Positions 18,842-26,731 of a stretch of DNA of 64,000 bases are shown in pieces. The notes under the pieces were generated by a model. It was not told the DNA's origin. It ran no database searches and saw nothing but the letters and a program-made list of their open reading frames with translations. A program made the translations under genes and the position numbers. Position 1 is the first letter of the stretch. Every line of letters begins with the position of its first letter. Source of the stretch: Streptomyces mobaraensis NBRC 13819 = DSM 40847. GTDB lineage: Bacteria; Actinomycetota; Actinomycetes; Streptomycetales; Streptomycetaceae. The DNA is taken from the NCBI RefSeq assembly GCF_017916255.1, contig NZ_CP072827.1, forward strand, positions 2,914,001-2,978,000. The letters are read 5' to 3'.

Positions 18842-18882
18842 CGGGGCGGGGGCGCGGTTTCGCCGCCCACCCCCCGTCCTCG

Positions 18883-20541
18883 CTAGCGCGTGACCGTCGT
18901 CAGGTCGGAGCGCACCGCGGGCACCTCCACCGTGGAACGGTCGTCCGGCACCGGCTGCACGGTGAACGCCGGGACGCCGTCCTGCGGGAGCGTCAGCGTC
19001 CGGGCGGCGTGCACCGGCCCGCCGGAGACCGTCTCGACCGTGAGCGCGTAACCGCCCTTGCCACCGCCCGGAACCGGCGGCTCCACGGTGAGCGTGGTGC
19101 CGGACCGGACGGTGTACGTCCGGGTGGCCGGGGTCCCGCCGCCGGCCACCCACGCCGAGACCCTGACCCGCGCCTCCGCGCCGGGCGCGACCAGGGACAG
19201 CGAGGTGCCCTTGGCCCGGTCGTCCGCCACCGTGCCGCGGGCGCCGACCGGCTCGACCGCCGGCAGGAACGCCGTCTCCTGCTTGTCGCCCTTCCCGCGG
19301 GTCACCCGCAGCCCGGCCACCACCCGCCCGCCGTCCTCGGCGGTGAGCAGCAGCGCCCCGGCCTCGCCCCGGGCGACGCCGTCCAGTTCGACCGTCTCCG
19401 TGGTGCCGCTCCTGACGTGCAGCGTCTCGTGGCCCGCCGGGGTGATCGAGCCCGTGGGGCCCGCGAAGCGGAGCTTGAGGTCGGCGTCGTCGGCGCCGGG
19501 GGCGAAGGCGACGAGCCGCACGGAGGTGGCGTCGGCCGGGATGCCCGGCAGGACGGCCGCCGCGGCCGGCTCGGAAGCGGGCAGCCAGTCGCCGCCCTGC
19601 TTCTCGTCGGACGCCTGCACGGCCGCGCCGACCCGTCCGGAACGGGCGGTGACGTGCAGGGTGAGGTTGTCCGCCGGAGCGTCGGTCAGGGTGCTCAGCA
19701 GGACGGGCACCGACGAGCGCGGCGGGACGGTGACGCCCTCGCCGGCGGGCGCCGCGACGCGGCCGTCCTTGCCGTGCAGTTCCAGGTCGACGACGGCGGC
19801 CGCGGCGGAGTCGGGGTTGGTGAGGTGGACGTAGTCCTGACGGCCCTTGGCCGTGGAGACGCCCGGGAACCAGAACGACGTGTCGGCCGGCCCACAGGTC
19901 AGCCCGTGCAGGCCGCGCCCGCTGCCGGCCGCGACGGCCGTGGTCTGCTGCACGGTGTAGCCGGGGGCGAGCGGTCCCTCGGCGGAGCCGAGGAGGGCGG
20001 GGGCGTCGGAGCGGTCGGTGGTCGCGGTCACGGGGGCGCCGGGAGCCTTGAGGGTCAGGACGGGGCCGGCCCCCGGGGCCGGCGCCTTGCCACCGCTCCC
20101 CTTCTTGCCGTCTTCTTCCTTCTTGCCGTCCTTCTTCGCCGGCGGCCGACTGCTCGTCGTCGTCATCGGCAGCAGATCGGCGGTCCGCCGCGCGTCCCGG
20201 CCGCCGGCGCCCGCCTTGGCGGACGCGGGGGCGCCGGGCGAGAACGCCGTATACGTCGTCTCCGCCACCTCGGAGGAGGTCGGCGCCGGGCAGACCACGG
20301 CCGAGCGCTGGACCGGCATCCGGGCGGCGGACCTCGTCGCCCGGGCGGTGCCGGAGCCGCTGCCGGCGTCGCCCGAGGGCGCGGCGACCACCGCGACGCC
20401 GGTGACGGCGGCCAGCGCCGCCGCCGTGGCGAACAGCGAGAGGGTCGTACGCCCCACTCCCGCCCCCTCGCGCTTCCCCGCCGTCCGCTCGCGCCTCGCT
20501 CCCGGACGCTCACGCTTCACTGCTGATCGCTGGCGCTTCAC
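18883..20541 (-). CDS. DUF5719 family secreted or anchored protein
   Basis: The protein is 552 aa, with a very basic N-terminus, then a signal-anchor-like segment 'TLSLFATAAALAAVTGVAVV' near residue 40, a low-complexity Lys/Gly/Pro linker, and an extracellular part of repeated beta-rich units ('PAVEPVGARG', 'RSGTTLTVEPPVPGGGKG'). It resembles DUF5719 proteins that sit beside the large GT2 gene in Streptomyces. The GTG overlaps the GT stop as GTGA, implying translational coupling. A second in-frame GTG at 20520 is a 21-bp duplicate of the same junction. The function is unknown; an envelope role fits the context. Confidence 0.85.
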   Translation of the reverse strand: MKRQRSAVKRERPGARRERTAGKREGAGVGRTTLSLFATAAALAAVTGVAVVAAPSGDAGSGSGTARATRSAARMPVQRSAVVCPAPTSSEVAETTYTAFSPGAPASAKAGAGGRDARRTADLLPMTTTSSRPPAKKDGKKEEDGKKGSGGKAPAPGAGPVLTLKAPGAPVTATTDRSDAPALLGSAEGPLAPGYTVQQTTAVAAGSGRGLHGLTCGPADTSFWFPGVSTAKGRQDYVHLTNPDSAAAAVVDLELHGKDGRVAAPAGEGVTVPPRSSVPVLLSTLTDAPADNLTLHVTARSGRVGAAVQASDEKQGGDWLPASEPAAAAVLPGIPADATSVRLVAFAPGADDADLKLRFAGPTGSITPAGHETLHVRSGTTETVELDGVARGEAGALLLTAEDGGRVVAGLRVTRGKGDKQETAFLPAVEPVGARGTVADDRAKGTSLSLVAPGAEARVRVSAWVAGGGTPATRTYTVRSGTTLTVEPPVPGGGKGGYALTVETVSGGPVHAARTLTLPQDGVPAFTVQPVPDDRSTVEVPAVRSDLTTVTR

Positions 20542-23500
20542 TGCTGGTCGCTCCCGTCGCGGCGGAGGCCGTGGCCGGCGTCGTACGTCGTGTCGTGGCC
20601 GTTCCGGCCGCCCTGCCCGCCGCCGTATCCGTACGGGTCGTGGACGCCGTACGGGCCCGGGGCGGACGAGGCGTCGTACCCGGCGGTGTCCGGGTGGGCG
20701 CCGGCGTGGTGGCCCTGTCCCGGGTACGCGTCCCCGTACCCGCCCGCGCCGTGCGGGTAGTACTGGGGGTACGCGGCGGACCCGTCCGACCCGTAGGGGG
20801 CGTAGGGGTCGGCCGCCCAGCCGCCGTCCGCCGCCCCCTGGCCGTACTGCGGCGCGGGTGCCGCGGCGTAAGGATCCGCGGCGTACGGATCCGCCGCCGC
20901 GTAAGCGTCCGCCGAGGGCTCCTCGTACGGATCGGCCGAGACCGGTACGGACACCGGCACCGCCTCCGGCGCACCGGTCCCGTCCGCCGCCTGCCGTCCC
21001 TCGGCCGCGGCGCGCAGCCGGCGGGCCCGGCGGCCCTCCCCGGCCGGGGCCTGCTCGGGCAGGGAGACGGGCTCGGCGGCGGGCACCACCGCGTCGGGCA
21101 GGTCGTCGTCCACGTGCCGGCGCCGGCCCGGCAGGGCCAGCACGACCAGGACGACGGCGAGCAGCCCCTGCGTCCACACCCACGCGGTCCGGGCGAACGG
21201 CGTCTCGTAGGAGAGCGCCAGCCTGCCGCCGGCGGCGGGGAGCCGGAAGCCCTGCGCCCAGCCGTCGAGGGTGACGCGCGGCAGCGGCCGGCCGTCGAGG
21301 GTGGCGCGCCAGCCGGGCGCGGCCCGGTCGGCGAGGCGCAGCACCCGGCCGTCCTTCCCGGCGGGGATCGTCGCCCGGGCGCCCACGGGTCCGGAGGGTA
21401 CGGCCACCGGGTCGGCGCCCTCGGTGACGACGCCGACGCGGGAGACCGGCCGGTCGACCCGCCACAGCGCGGTGCGCCCCTCCTGGCTGAGCCGGGTGAG
21501 GCCGGGGGCGGCGTCCAGCGCGGCGCCGAGGTCCTTGGCGGCGCCGTCGCGGACCAGGACGAAGCCGACGGCGTACTCGGCGAGCCGGGCGGCCTGGTCG
21601 GCGCCGGAGCCGGCGACGAGGTCGGCGACGGCGGAGTCCAGCCGCGCGTCCCGGCCGGGGGCCACCGCGTCGTCGCCCATCCGGATCCCGGAGCCGCGGA
21701 CGAGCGCGTAGGTCAGGTGGGTGGTGTGGCCGGGTTCCTGGGCGAGGACCAGGGTCCTGGCCCGGTCGCGGGTGGTCGCCGCCTCGGCGACGAACGCCGG
21801 GACCTGTACGGGGTCGCGCCGCTCCAGCGGTCCCCCGGCCCCGCCGGCCGCCCAGGTGACGGCGGCGGCGAGCGGGCCCGCGGCGGCGGCGAGGGCGACG
21901 AGCCCGGCGACGGGCTGCCGCCAGCCGAAGCTCTTGGCGGCGACCCGTTCGCGGGCCCCCTCCGCCCCGACCACGGCGGCGGCGGTCAGCGCGAGGCCGT
22001 ACACCAGGAGGGCGGGCCCGGCCCAGGCCGTGTGGTTGACGAGCGCCGCGCAGAGCAGGGCGGCGAGCGCGGCCGTCCAGGCGGTGCCCACGGCGGCCCG
22101 CCGGTCGGCGCGGAGCAGCGCGCCGAGCGCGGCGAGCAGGACGCCGGCGAACAGCAGCCCGCCGAAGGTCCGCGGCCCGCCCGGGTCGGCGGTGAGCAGG
22201 CGCAGCGGCGTGCCGGTGCCGCCGCCGTACTCCGTCCCCGCCTCGGTGAGGAGGCGGCCGGGGTCCGTGAGCAGCCCCAGCGACCAGGGCGCGAGGACGA
22301 GGAGCGGGGTGGCGGCGACGGCGAGCAGGGCGAGCGCGTGCGGGACGAGCCCGCCGCCGCGGGCGCGCAGCGCGAGGACGCCGAGGCCGAGCACGACGGC
22401 GAGCGGCCAGACCACCGGGGCGAACGCGGTGGCGACGGTCAGGAGCAGGGCGTACGTCCAGACGGCCCGCCACACCGGCCGGGCGCCCGGCGAGCGGAAC
22501 CCGCCGGCGGCGACGGCGGCCCGGGCGAGGAGCGGCAGCAGGATCGCGAGGACGGCCGTACCGAGCCGGCCCGTCGCGAGGGCGCCGGTGACGGCGGGCA
22601 GGAACGCGTAGGCGACGCTGCCCCAGGCCCGCAGCGGCCGGGAGGCGACCAGCGGGCGGGAGGCGAAGTAGGCGGTCAGCCCGGCCAGCGGGACCGAGCA
22701 GACGAGCAGCAGCGTGACGGCGAGGTCCGGCGAGCCGAGGAGCAGCGTGGAGAGGGCCGCGAGCACCGCCAGGTAGGGCGGGGCGCTCGCGGTGCTGCCG
22801 GTGCCGACGGCGTGCCAGCCGTCCGCGTACAGCGACCACAGGTCGGAGGCGCCCTCCGGCACGGGCAGCAGGGCGCCGCCGGCGAGTGCCCCGCCGCCGT
22901 ACAGCCCCCGGCAGGCGACGGCGGAGACCAGCAGCAGGGCGGTGAAGAGGACGGGCGCGGGTTTGCGGGCGATCCGCCGCAGCCGGGCGAACTGCTCGAT
23001 CTCCAGGAAGTCCGCCTCGTCGCCGCCGGGCCCGGACTCGACGGCGCCGTGCCGCCCCGCCGACCGCGCCTCGGGGTCGGACCGCCCGCCGAAGAAGGTC
23101 ATGACCTGCTCGAACGCGACCCTCAGGGTGGCGCCCGGCGGCGGGAAGAGGGGCCGCAGCTCCTTGGCGTCGACGGCGGCGGCGCGGCGTCCGCGGGCGG
23201 CGCGGATCCGGCCGGGGCGCAGCAGTACGGCGCCCAGCCCGGTGAGTTCGTCGAGGGCCTGGCCGGGGACCTTGCCGACGAGGTGGCCGAGCGCGCTCAG
23301 CAGGGTGCCGAGGACGATCCGCAGCAGGACGTAGGGCAGAGCGGCGGCGCGGGTGTTGGCGAGCAGGGCGTAGACGGCGCCCGCCTTGTCGACGCGGTGC
23401 GGGGAGGCCGGCCGGCGGCCGACGCAGTCCACCGGGCGGCGCTCGCGGGAGGCGGCCTCGGCGTGCCGGAGGACGGCGTCGGGGGCGACGAGGACGCGGT

Positions 23501-24323
23501 GGCCGGCCGCGTGGGCGCGCCAGCAGAAGTCGACGTCGTCCCGCATCAGGGGCAGCCGGGGGTCGAAGCCGCCGAGCGCCTCCCAGACGTCCCGCCGGAC
23601 GAGCATGCCCGCGGAGGAGACGGAGAGGACGGACCGCACCTGGTCGTGCTGCCCCTGGTCCTGTTCGCGGCGGTCGAGGCCGGTCCAGCGGCGCCCGCCG
23701 CGGGCGACGGTGACGCCCACTTCGAGCAGCTGCCTGCGGTCGTACCAGCTCCGGAGCTTGGGGCCGAGGACGGCGGCGGGCCGGCCGGCGGCGATCTCCT
23801 GGTCGGCGACGCGCAGCAGTTCGCGGAGGGCGCCGGGCTCGGGGGCGCAGTCGTCGTGCAGCAGCCAGAGCCACTGGACGGGTTCGGCGTCGCGGTCGTG
23901 CGCGTCCGGGGACCCGTAGGGGTCGTGGGGGTCGTCGCGCCAGGTGCGGCTGACGGGGTCCCAGCCGCTGGAGCCGGCGAGGTAGGGGAGGTCGTCGGCG
24001 GTGGGCGCGGGGGTCGCGCGGACCGCCTCGTCGACGGCGGTGCCGAAGCCGGCGCGGCGGGCGAGGTGCAGGACGCGGTCGGCGCCGAGCGCGTCGGCGA
24101 GCAGCCGGGCCGAGTCGTCGTCGCTCCCGGTGTCGGCGGCGACGGCCCGCTGGACGGGCCGCTCCTGGCCGAGCAGCCCGGCGAGCGCGTCGGGCAGCCA
24201 GCGGGCGCCGTCGTGGGCCACGAGCACGGCGGTGACGACATGGCGGGGGAACGCCGGGGGGTGGCTGAGGTCGAACGCGGGGGGTGCCGGGTGGTGCGCC
24301 GGCGGATCGCTGTGCGCGGACAT
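20538..24323 (-). CDS. Large membrane glycosyltransferase, family 2
   Basis: This is a 1,261-aa protein. Residues ~20-310 form a GT-A GT2 domain with 'VTAVLVAHDGARWLPDALAG', the metal-binding 'LLHDDCAPEP', and 'MRDDVDFCWRAHAAGHRV'. From about residue 430 to 1150 it is rich in membrane helices, consistent with a polyprenyl-linked donor or a GT-C-like polymerising half. The cytosolic C-terminus (residues ~1160-1261) is Tyr/Pro/Asp rich with 'ADPYAADPYAA' repeats. The ATG at 24323 has GGAGGG 10 bases upstream. It probably builds a cell-surface glycan with the coupled DUF5719 protein; the substrate is unknown. Confidence 0.92.
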   Translation of the reverse strand: MSAHSDPPAHHPAPPAFDLSHPPAFPRHVVTAVLVAHDGARWLPDALAGLLGQERPVQRAVAADTGSDDDSARLLADALGADRVLHLARRAGFGTAVDEAVRATPAPTADDLPYLAGSSGWDPVSRTWRDDPHDPYGSPDAHDRDAEPVQWLWLLHDDCAPEPGALRELLRVADQEIAAGRPAAVLGPKLRSWYDRRQLLEVGVTVARGGRRWTGLDRREQDQGQHDQVRSVLSVSSAGMLVRRDVWEALGGFDPRLPLMRDDVDFCWRAHAAGHRVLVAPDAVLRHAEAASRERRPVDCVGRRPASPHRVDKAGAVYALLANTRAAALPYVLLRIVLGTLLSALGHLVGKVPGQALDELTGLGAVLLRPGRIRAARGRRAAAVDAKELRPLFPPPGATLRVAFEQVMTFFGGRSDPEARSAGRHGAVESGPGGDEADFLEIEQFARLRRIARKPAPVLFTALLLVSAVACRGLYGGGALAGGALLPVPEGASDLWSLYADGWHAVGTGSTASAPPYLAVLAALSTLLLGSPDLAVTLLLVCSVPLAGLTAYFASRPLVASRPLRAWGSVAYAFLPAVTGALATGRLGTAVLAILLPLLARAAVAAGGFRSPGARPVWRAVWTYALLLTVATAFAPVVWPLAVVLGLGVLALRARGGGLVPHALALLAVAATPLLVLAPWSLGLLTDPGRLLTEAGTEYGGGTGTPLRLLTADPGGPRTFGGLLFAGVLLAALGALLRADRRAAVGTAWTAALAALLCAALVNHTAWAGPALLVYGLALTAAAVVGAEGARERVAAKSFGWRQPVAGLVALAAAAGPLAAAVTWAAGGAGGPLERRDPVQVPAFVAEAATTRDRARTLVLAQEPGHTTHLTYALVRGSGIRMGDDAVAPGRDARLDSAVADLVAGSGADQAARLAEYAVGFVLVRDGAAKDLGAALDAAPGLTRLSQEGRTALWRVDRPVSRVGVVTEGADPVAVPSGPVGARATIPAGKDGRVLRLADRAAPGWRATLDGRPLPRVTLDGWAQGFRLPAAGGRLALSYETPFARTAWVWTQGLLAVVLVVLALPGRRRHVDDDLPDAVVPAAEPVSLPEQAPAGEGRRARRLRAAAEGRQAADGTGAPEAVPVSVPVSADPYEEPSADAYAAADPYAADPYAAAPAPQYGQGAADGGWAADPYAPYGSDGSAAYPQYYPHGAGGYGDAYPGQGHHAGAHPDTAGYDASSAPGPYGVHDPYGYGGGQGGRNGHDTTYDAGHGLRRDGSDQQ

Positions 24324-24650
24324 CGGGTACGGGCCCTCCGGCCGGGAGCGGCCGGGGAGTGCGGCCGCGGTGCTGGACTGCGGTGGACGCCCGAGGGGCG
24401 TCGGTCGTCTCGGACGGCACCCCACCCTAGTGGCTGGGAACAGGCCGCTCCGCCTCCTCGACGCGGGGCGCGGGAGGCGGCGCCGCGCCGTGCGAGCAGG
24501 CGTTCGATCCGGTGCGGCGGTCGTGCGGGCTTCCCCGGACGGCGGCGGGCGGCGGCGCGCGTGCGGCCGGGAGGGGTGGCGGGCTCGGGCAGCGGAGGCG
24601 TGGCGGAAGGCGGCGGTGGGCGCCGGGGCCGGCGAGTACGCGGGGTTGTT

Positions 24651-24730
24651 CGGTGCACGGCTCTGTTCGCGGTGCACGGCTCCGCTTGGCTCACGGCTCT
24701 GGTCGGTGCACGGCTCCGCTCGGTGCACGG
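24651..24730. repeat. Four copies of CGGTGCACGG
   Basis: Exact copies are at 24651-24660, 24670-24679, 24704-24713 and 24721-24730, with a related 'GGCTCACGGCTC' between them. Each contains the palindrome GTGCAC. The spacing is irregular (19, 34, 17 bp). Confidence 0.75.
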
Positions 24731-24815
24731 CCGACGGGCGTCGGTGGACACCGGTGGGCCGCGCGGGACGCGGTCTGGCGTACCGGCGGGTCTCGCCGCC
24801 GGCGAACGTGCGGGC

Positions 24816-24877
24816 CGGCGACCGCGAAGAACGGCGATCGTGCGGAAAGGATCGGCGACCGCGAAGAACGGCGATCG
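24816..24877. repeat. 25-bp perfect direct repeat, period 37
   Basis: The 25 bp at 24816-24840 are repeated exactly at 24853-24877 (both begin CGGCGACCGCGAAG), with a 12-bp spacer. The repeat is not in a gene. Confidence 0.85.
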
Positions 24878-25091
24878 CGAAAGGGGGCCGGTGCGCGGCC
24901 GGTACGGGCCACGGCCCTCGACGGGCTCGCTCGGGCCTCGCCGAGAACGGCCCGGATGGTGACCCGGCGTCAGGAGCCGGGTGCGGCGCGGCGTCCGAGT
25001 GCTGCGGCGCCGCGGCGTACGGCCCTCGGCCGGTGACGCCCGGGAGGTGGCGCGCAGGCGGTACGCCGGAGGTGACGGGGGGTCAGCCCCC

Positions 25092-25355
25092 TCAGACGGC
25101 CGCCTTCTTCAGGCGGCGGCGCTCCCGCTCGGACAAGCCGCCCCAGATGCCGAAGCGTTCGTCGTTGGCCAGCGCGTATTCAAGGCATTCGGAGCGGACT
25201 TCGCAGGCGAGGCAGACCTTCTTGGCCTCGCGGGTCGATCCGCCTTTCTCGGGGAAGAAGGACTCGGGATCGGTCTGGGCGCACAGTGCGCGCTCCTGCC
25301 AGCCGAGCTCCTCGTCCGCCTCCTCGACCAGCAGTTGCTGAAACAGCTCGGTCAT
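25092..25355 (-). CDS. whiB: WhiB, iron-sulfur developmental transcription regulator
   Basis: The product is 87 aa and begins MTELFQQLLVEEADEEL. Four Cys at 25, 48, 51 and 57 ('ALC', 'VCLACEVRSEC') bind a [4Fe-4S] cluster. The 'GIWGG' turn and basic tail 'RERRRLKKAAV' follow the Wbl pattern. In Streptomyces WhiB works with WhiA to start sporulation septation; the mycobacterial counterpart is WhiB2. The sequence and the position between the zincin/DUF3499 genes and fbiA-fbiB match whiB rather than other Wbl paralogues. It has a long upstream region (427 bp to the leader ORF), consistent with complex control. Confidence 0.96.
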   Translation of the reverse strand: MTELFQQLLVEEADEELGWQERALCAQTDPESFFPEKGGSTREAKKVCLACEVRSECLEYALANDERFGIWGGLSERERRRLKKAAV

Positions 25356-25745
25356 GTGCGCCCCTCGTCTGTCATTGCGTCCCCGTGATGCTGCCGTGAT
25401 CAGGTACGGCAGAACGACACGAGTGAAATTACAAGTGCGCCGATCCGGGCCAGTCAAGCCGAGATCTGCTATTGAGCCCCTTATTCACTCTGCGGAACCA
25501 AGGCCGAGCGGAAAGTTGCCAAACCGCCACAAGAGTGGACACATCTCTCGTCGGCCACAGCCGTCCCGCGGCTCCCTTGTCTTCCAGAGAGACGCGAAGG
25601 GCGGCCGCCCAGTTGCACCGCCCGGAACCGGGCGATGTTTGAACACCAGGATGCCGGGCGATTGTCCCGCGAGCCACGAGACAAACCTTTTTCCGATCTC
25701 CCCTACCGGATGAGGTGAAAGATTGGCATCAAACCGGACATCCGG
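25356..25745. promoter_or_regulatory. whiB upstream region
   Basis: This stretch upstream of whiB contains no gene on either strand. It is relatively AT-rich for this genome around 25400-25560 and 25680-25745 and presumably carries whiB promoters. I could not assign a specific -35/-10 pair or regulator site with confidence. Confidence 0.5.
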
Positions 25746-25783
25746 TTGACATGGCGCCGCGGATGCCGGTCTCCTTGTCAGCA
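25746..25783 (+). promoter_or_regulatory. Putative leaderless promoter for the Cys-rich leader ORF
   Basis: TTGACA at 25746-25751 is a consensus -35. Eighteen bases downstream, TCTCCT (25770-25775) keeps only the first and last T of the -10 consensus. Transcription would start at or next to the A of the ATG at 25783, giving a leaderless message. The -35 is seen; the -10 is weak. Confidence 0.45.
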
Positions 25784-25905
25784 TGCTCGCGACCGCACCC
25801 TCCCCGACGTCCGCCCGGACGTCCGTCCCGGGGATCCCCGGCCTGACCCGTTCCTACGGGTCGCGCTGTGCCGTTCAGGCGCGCTGTCGCTGTTCCAGCT
25901 GTTGA
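25783..25905 (+). CDS. Putative Cys-rich leader peptide upstream of cysteine dioxygenase
   Basis: This is a 40-codon ORF beginning MLATAPSPTSARTS and ending RCAVQARCRCSSC then TGA. Four of its last 12 codons are TGT (Cys), a rare amino acid and codon here. No Shine-Dalgarno precedes the ATG, but a TTGACA at 25746 places transcription start near the ATG. Poly-Cys leaderless ORFs that act as cysteine-responsive attenuators are known from Mycobacterium. Here the downstream gene is cysteine dioxygenase, and 259 nt with possible hairpins separate them. The regulatory role is inferred, not shown. Confidence 0.55.
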   Translation: MLATAPSPTSARTSVPGIPGLTRSYGSRCAVQARCRCSSC

Positions 25906-26164
25906 TGCCGCAGAGCTCCGGCTGACGCCTTCCCTTTCCTCTTTTCCCGAGGTTTCTTCGAGGCTTCTTCGAGGTCTCCCCGGTCCCGTCACCGCAGTCC
26001 CGTCCGTGCTCCGCCGCGGCGTCCGCGTCGTCGTCGGCCACCGGACGCGTCCCCGTACAGCCCGGCCGGTCCTCCGTACCGGCCGCCGCGCCGTACGCGT
26101 GACCGTCCGTACCCCACCGCCCTCCGGCCCCGCGCCTCCCGCCACCCGTCGAGGAACCCCTCTC
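25906..26164 (+). promoter_or_regulatory. Leader mRNA between the Cys-rich ORF and cysteine dioxygenase
   Basis: The region starts pyrimidine-rich (CCTC at 25938-25941), followed by three CGAGG motifs spaced exactly 11 bases apart (25948, 25959, 25970). At the far end, GAGG (26151-26154), the only plausible Shine-Dalgarno for the next gene, can pair with CCTC (26159-26162) across a 4-base loop. Earlier CCTC tracts could also pair with it. This is compatible with ribosome-binding-site sequestration. Confidence 0.45.
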
Positions 26165-26677
26165 ATGAACAGCGACGTCCAGATCGCCGGCGACCCGCTC
26201 GCCCTCCCCCACCTCATGCCGCCGCCCGCCGCCCACCCCTCCACCGTCGCCGAGTTCGCCGGGCTGGCCCGGAGCATCGCCGCCGACCGTGCGGCGTGGT
26301 CCCGGCTGGTCCGCTTCGACGCCGGCAGCCGCTGGTACCACCGGCTGCGTACCGGCCCCGGCTACGAGGTGTGGCTGCTGAGCTGGGTGCCCGGCCAGGG
26401 CAGCGGACTGCACGACCACGGGCGCTCCTCCGGCGTCCTCACCGTTCTCCACGGCACGCTGACCGAACTGCACGAGACGTCCGGGACCACCGTCCGGCGC
26501 CGGCTCCGCGCCGGCGACCAGCGGGTCTTCGCCCCCGGCTACGCCCACGAGGTCGTCAACGAGTCCCTCGAACCGGCCGTCAGCCTCCACGTCTACTCCC
26601 CCGGCCTCACCGAGATGCCACAGCACCGCCCGCTCCGCGCCGCGGCGGGCCGCCCGGCCGCCGCGCCCGTCCGGTGA
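26165..26677 (+). CDS. Cysteine dioxygenase family protein
   Basis: This 170-aa single-domain cupin of the thiol dioxygenase family converts a thiol, most likely L-cysteine, to its sulfinate with Fe(II) and O2. The iron ligands appear in 'GSGLHDHGRSSG' (two His) and 'APGYAHEVVNE' (third His). 'WLLSWVPGQGS' and 'RWYHRLRTGPGYEV' fit the bacterial subgroup. The ATG begins MNSDVQIAGDPLALPH; an upstream in-frame extension is Arg/Pro-rich and unlikely. It follows the putative Cys leader ORF and precedes fbiA by 54 bp. Confidence 0.92.
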   Translation: MNSDVQIAGDPLALPHLMPPPAAHPSTVAEFAGLARSIAADRAAWSRLVRFDAGSRWYHRLRTGPGYEVWLLSWVPGQGSGLHDHGRSSGVLTVLHGTLTELHETSGTTVRRRLRAGDQRVFAPGYAHEVVNESLEPAVSLHVYSPGLTEMPQHRPLRAAAGRPAAAPVR

Positions 26678-26731
26678 CACCCCTCGTACCACCCCTCGGA
26701 GGCGCCGGCCGGGGCTGACAGACTGGCCCGC

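Larger units (their letters stand above)
24324..25091. other. 768-bp intergenic region with repeats, downstream of whiB
   Basis: There is no convincing gene; open frames here are on both strands, Arg-rich and unlike any family I know. It holds four copies of CGGTGCACGG (24651-24730), a perfect 25-bp direct repeat (24816-24877), and a short G/C hairpin right after the whiB stop (25078-25091). Confidence 0.6.

Noticed and set aside
20571..24962. 1,463-codon plus-strand open frame opposite the large glycosyltransferase
   Set aside because: It is antisense to a GT2 gene with clear motifs; the translated sequence is low-complexity Gly/Ala/Arg/Val with no recognisable domain.
24512..25036. Open frames in the whiB / glycosyltransferase gap as a possible gene
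   Set aside because: Several overlapping frames on both strands are Arg/Gly-rich, cross the direct repeats, and lack a Shine-Dalgarno and any recognisable motif.
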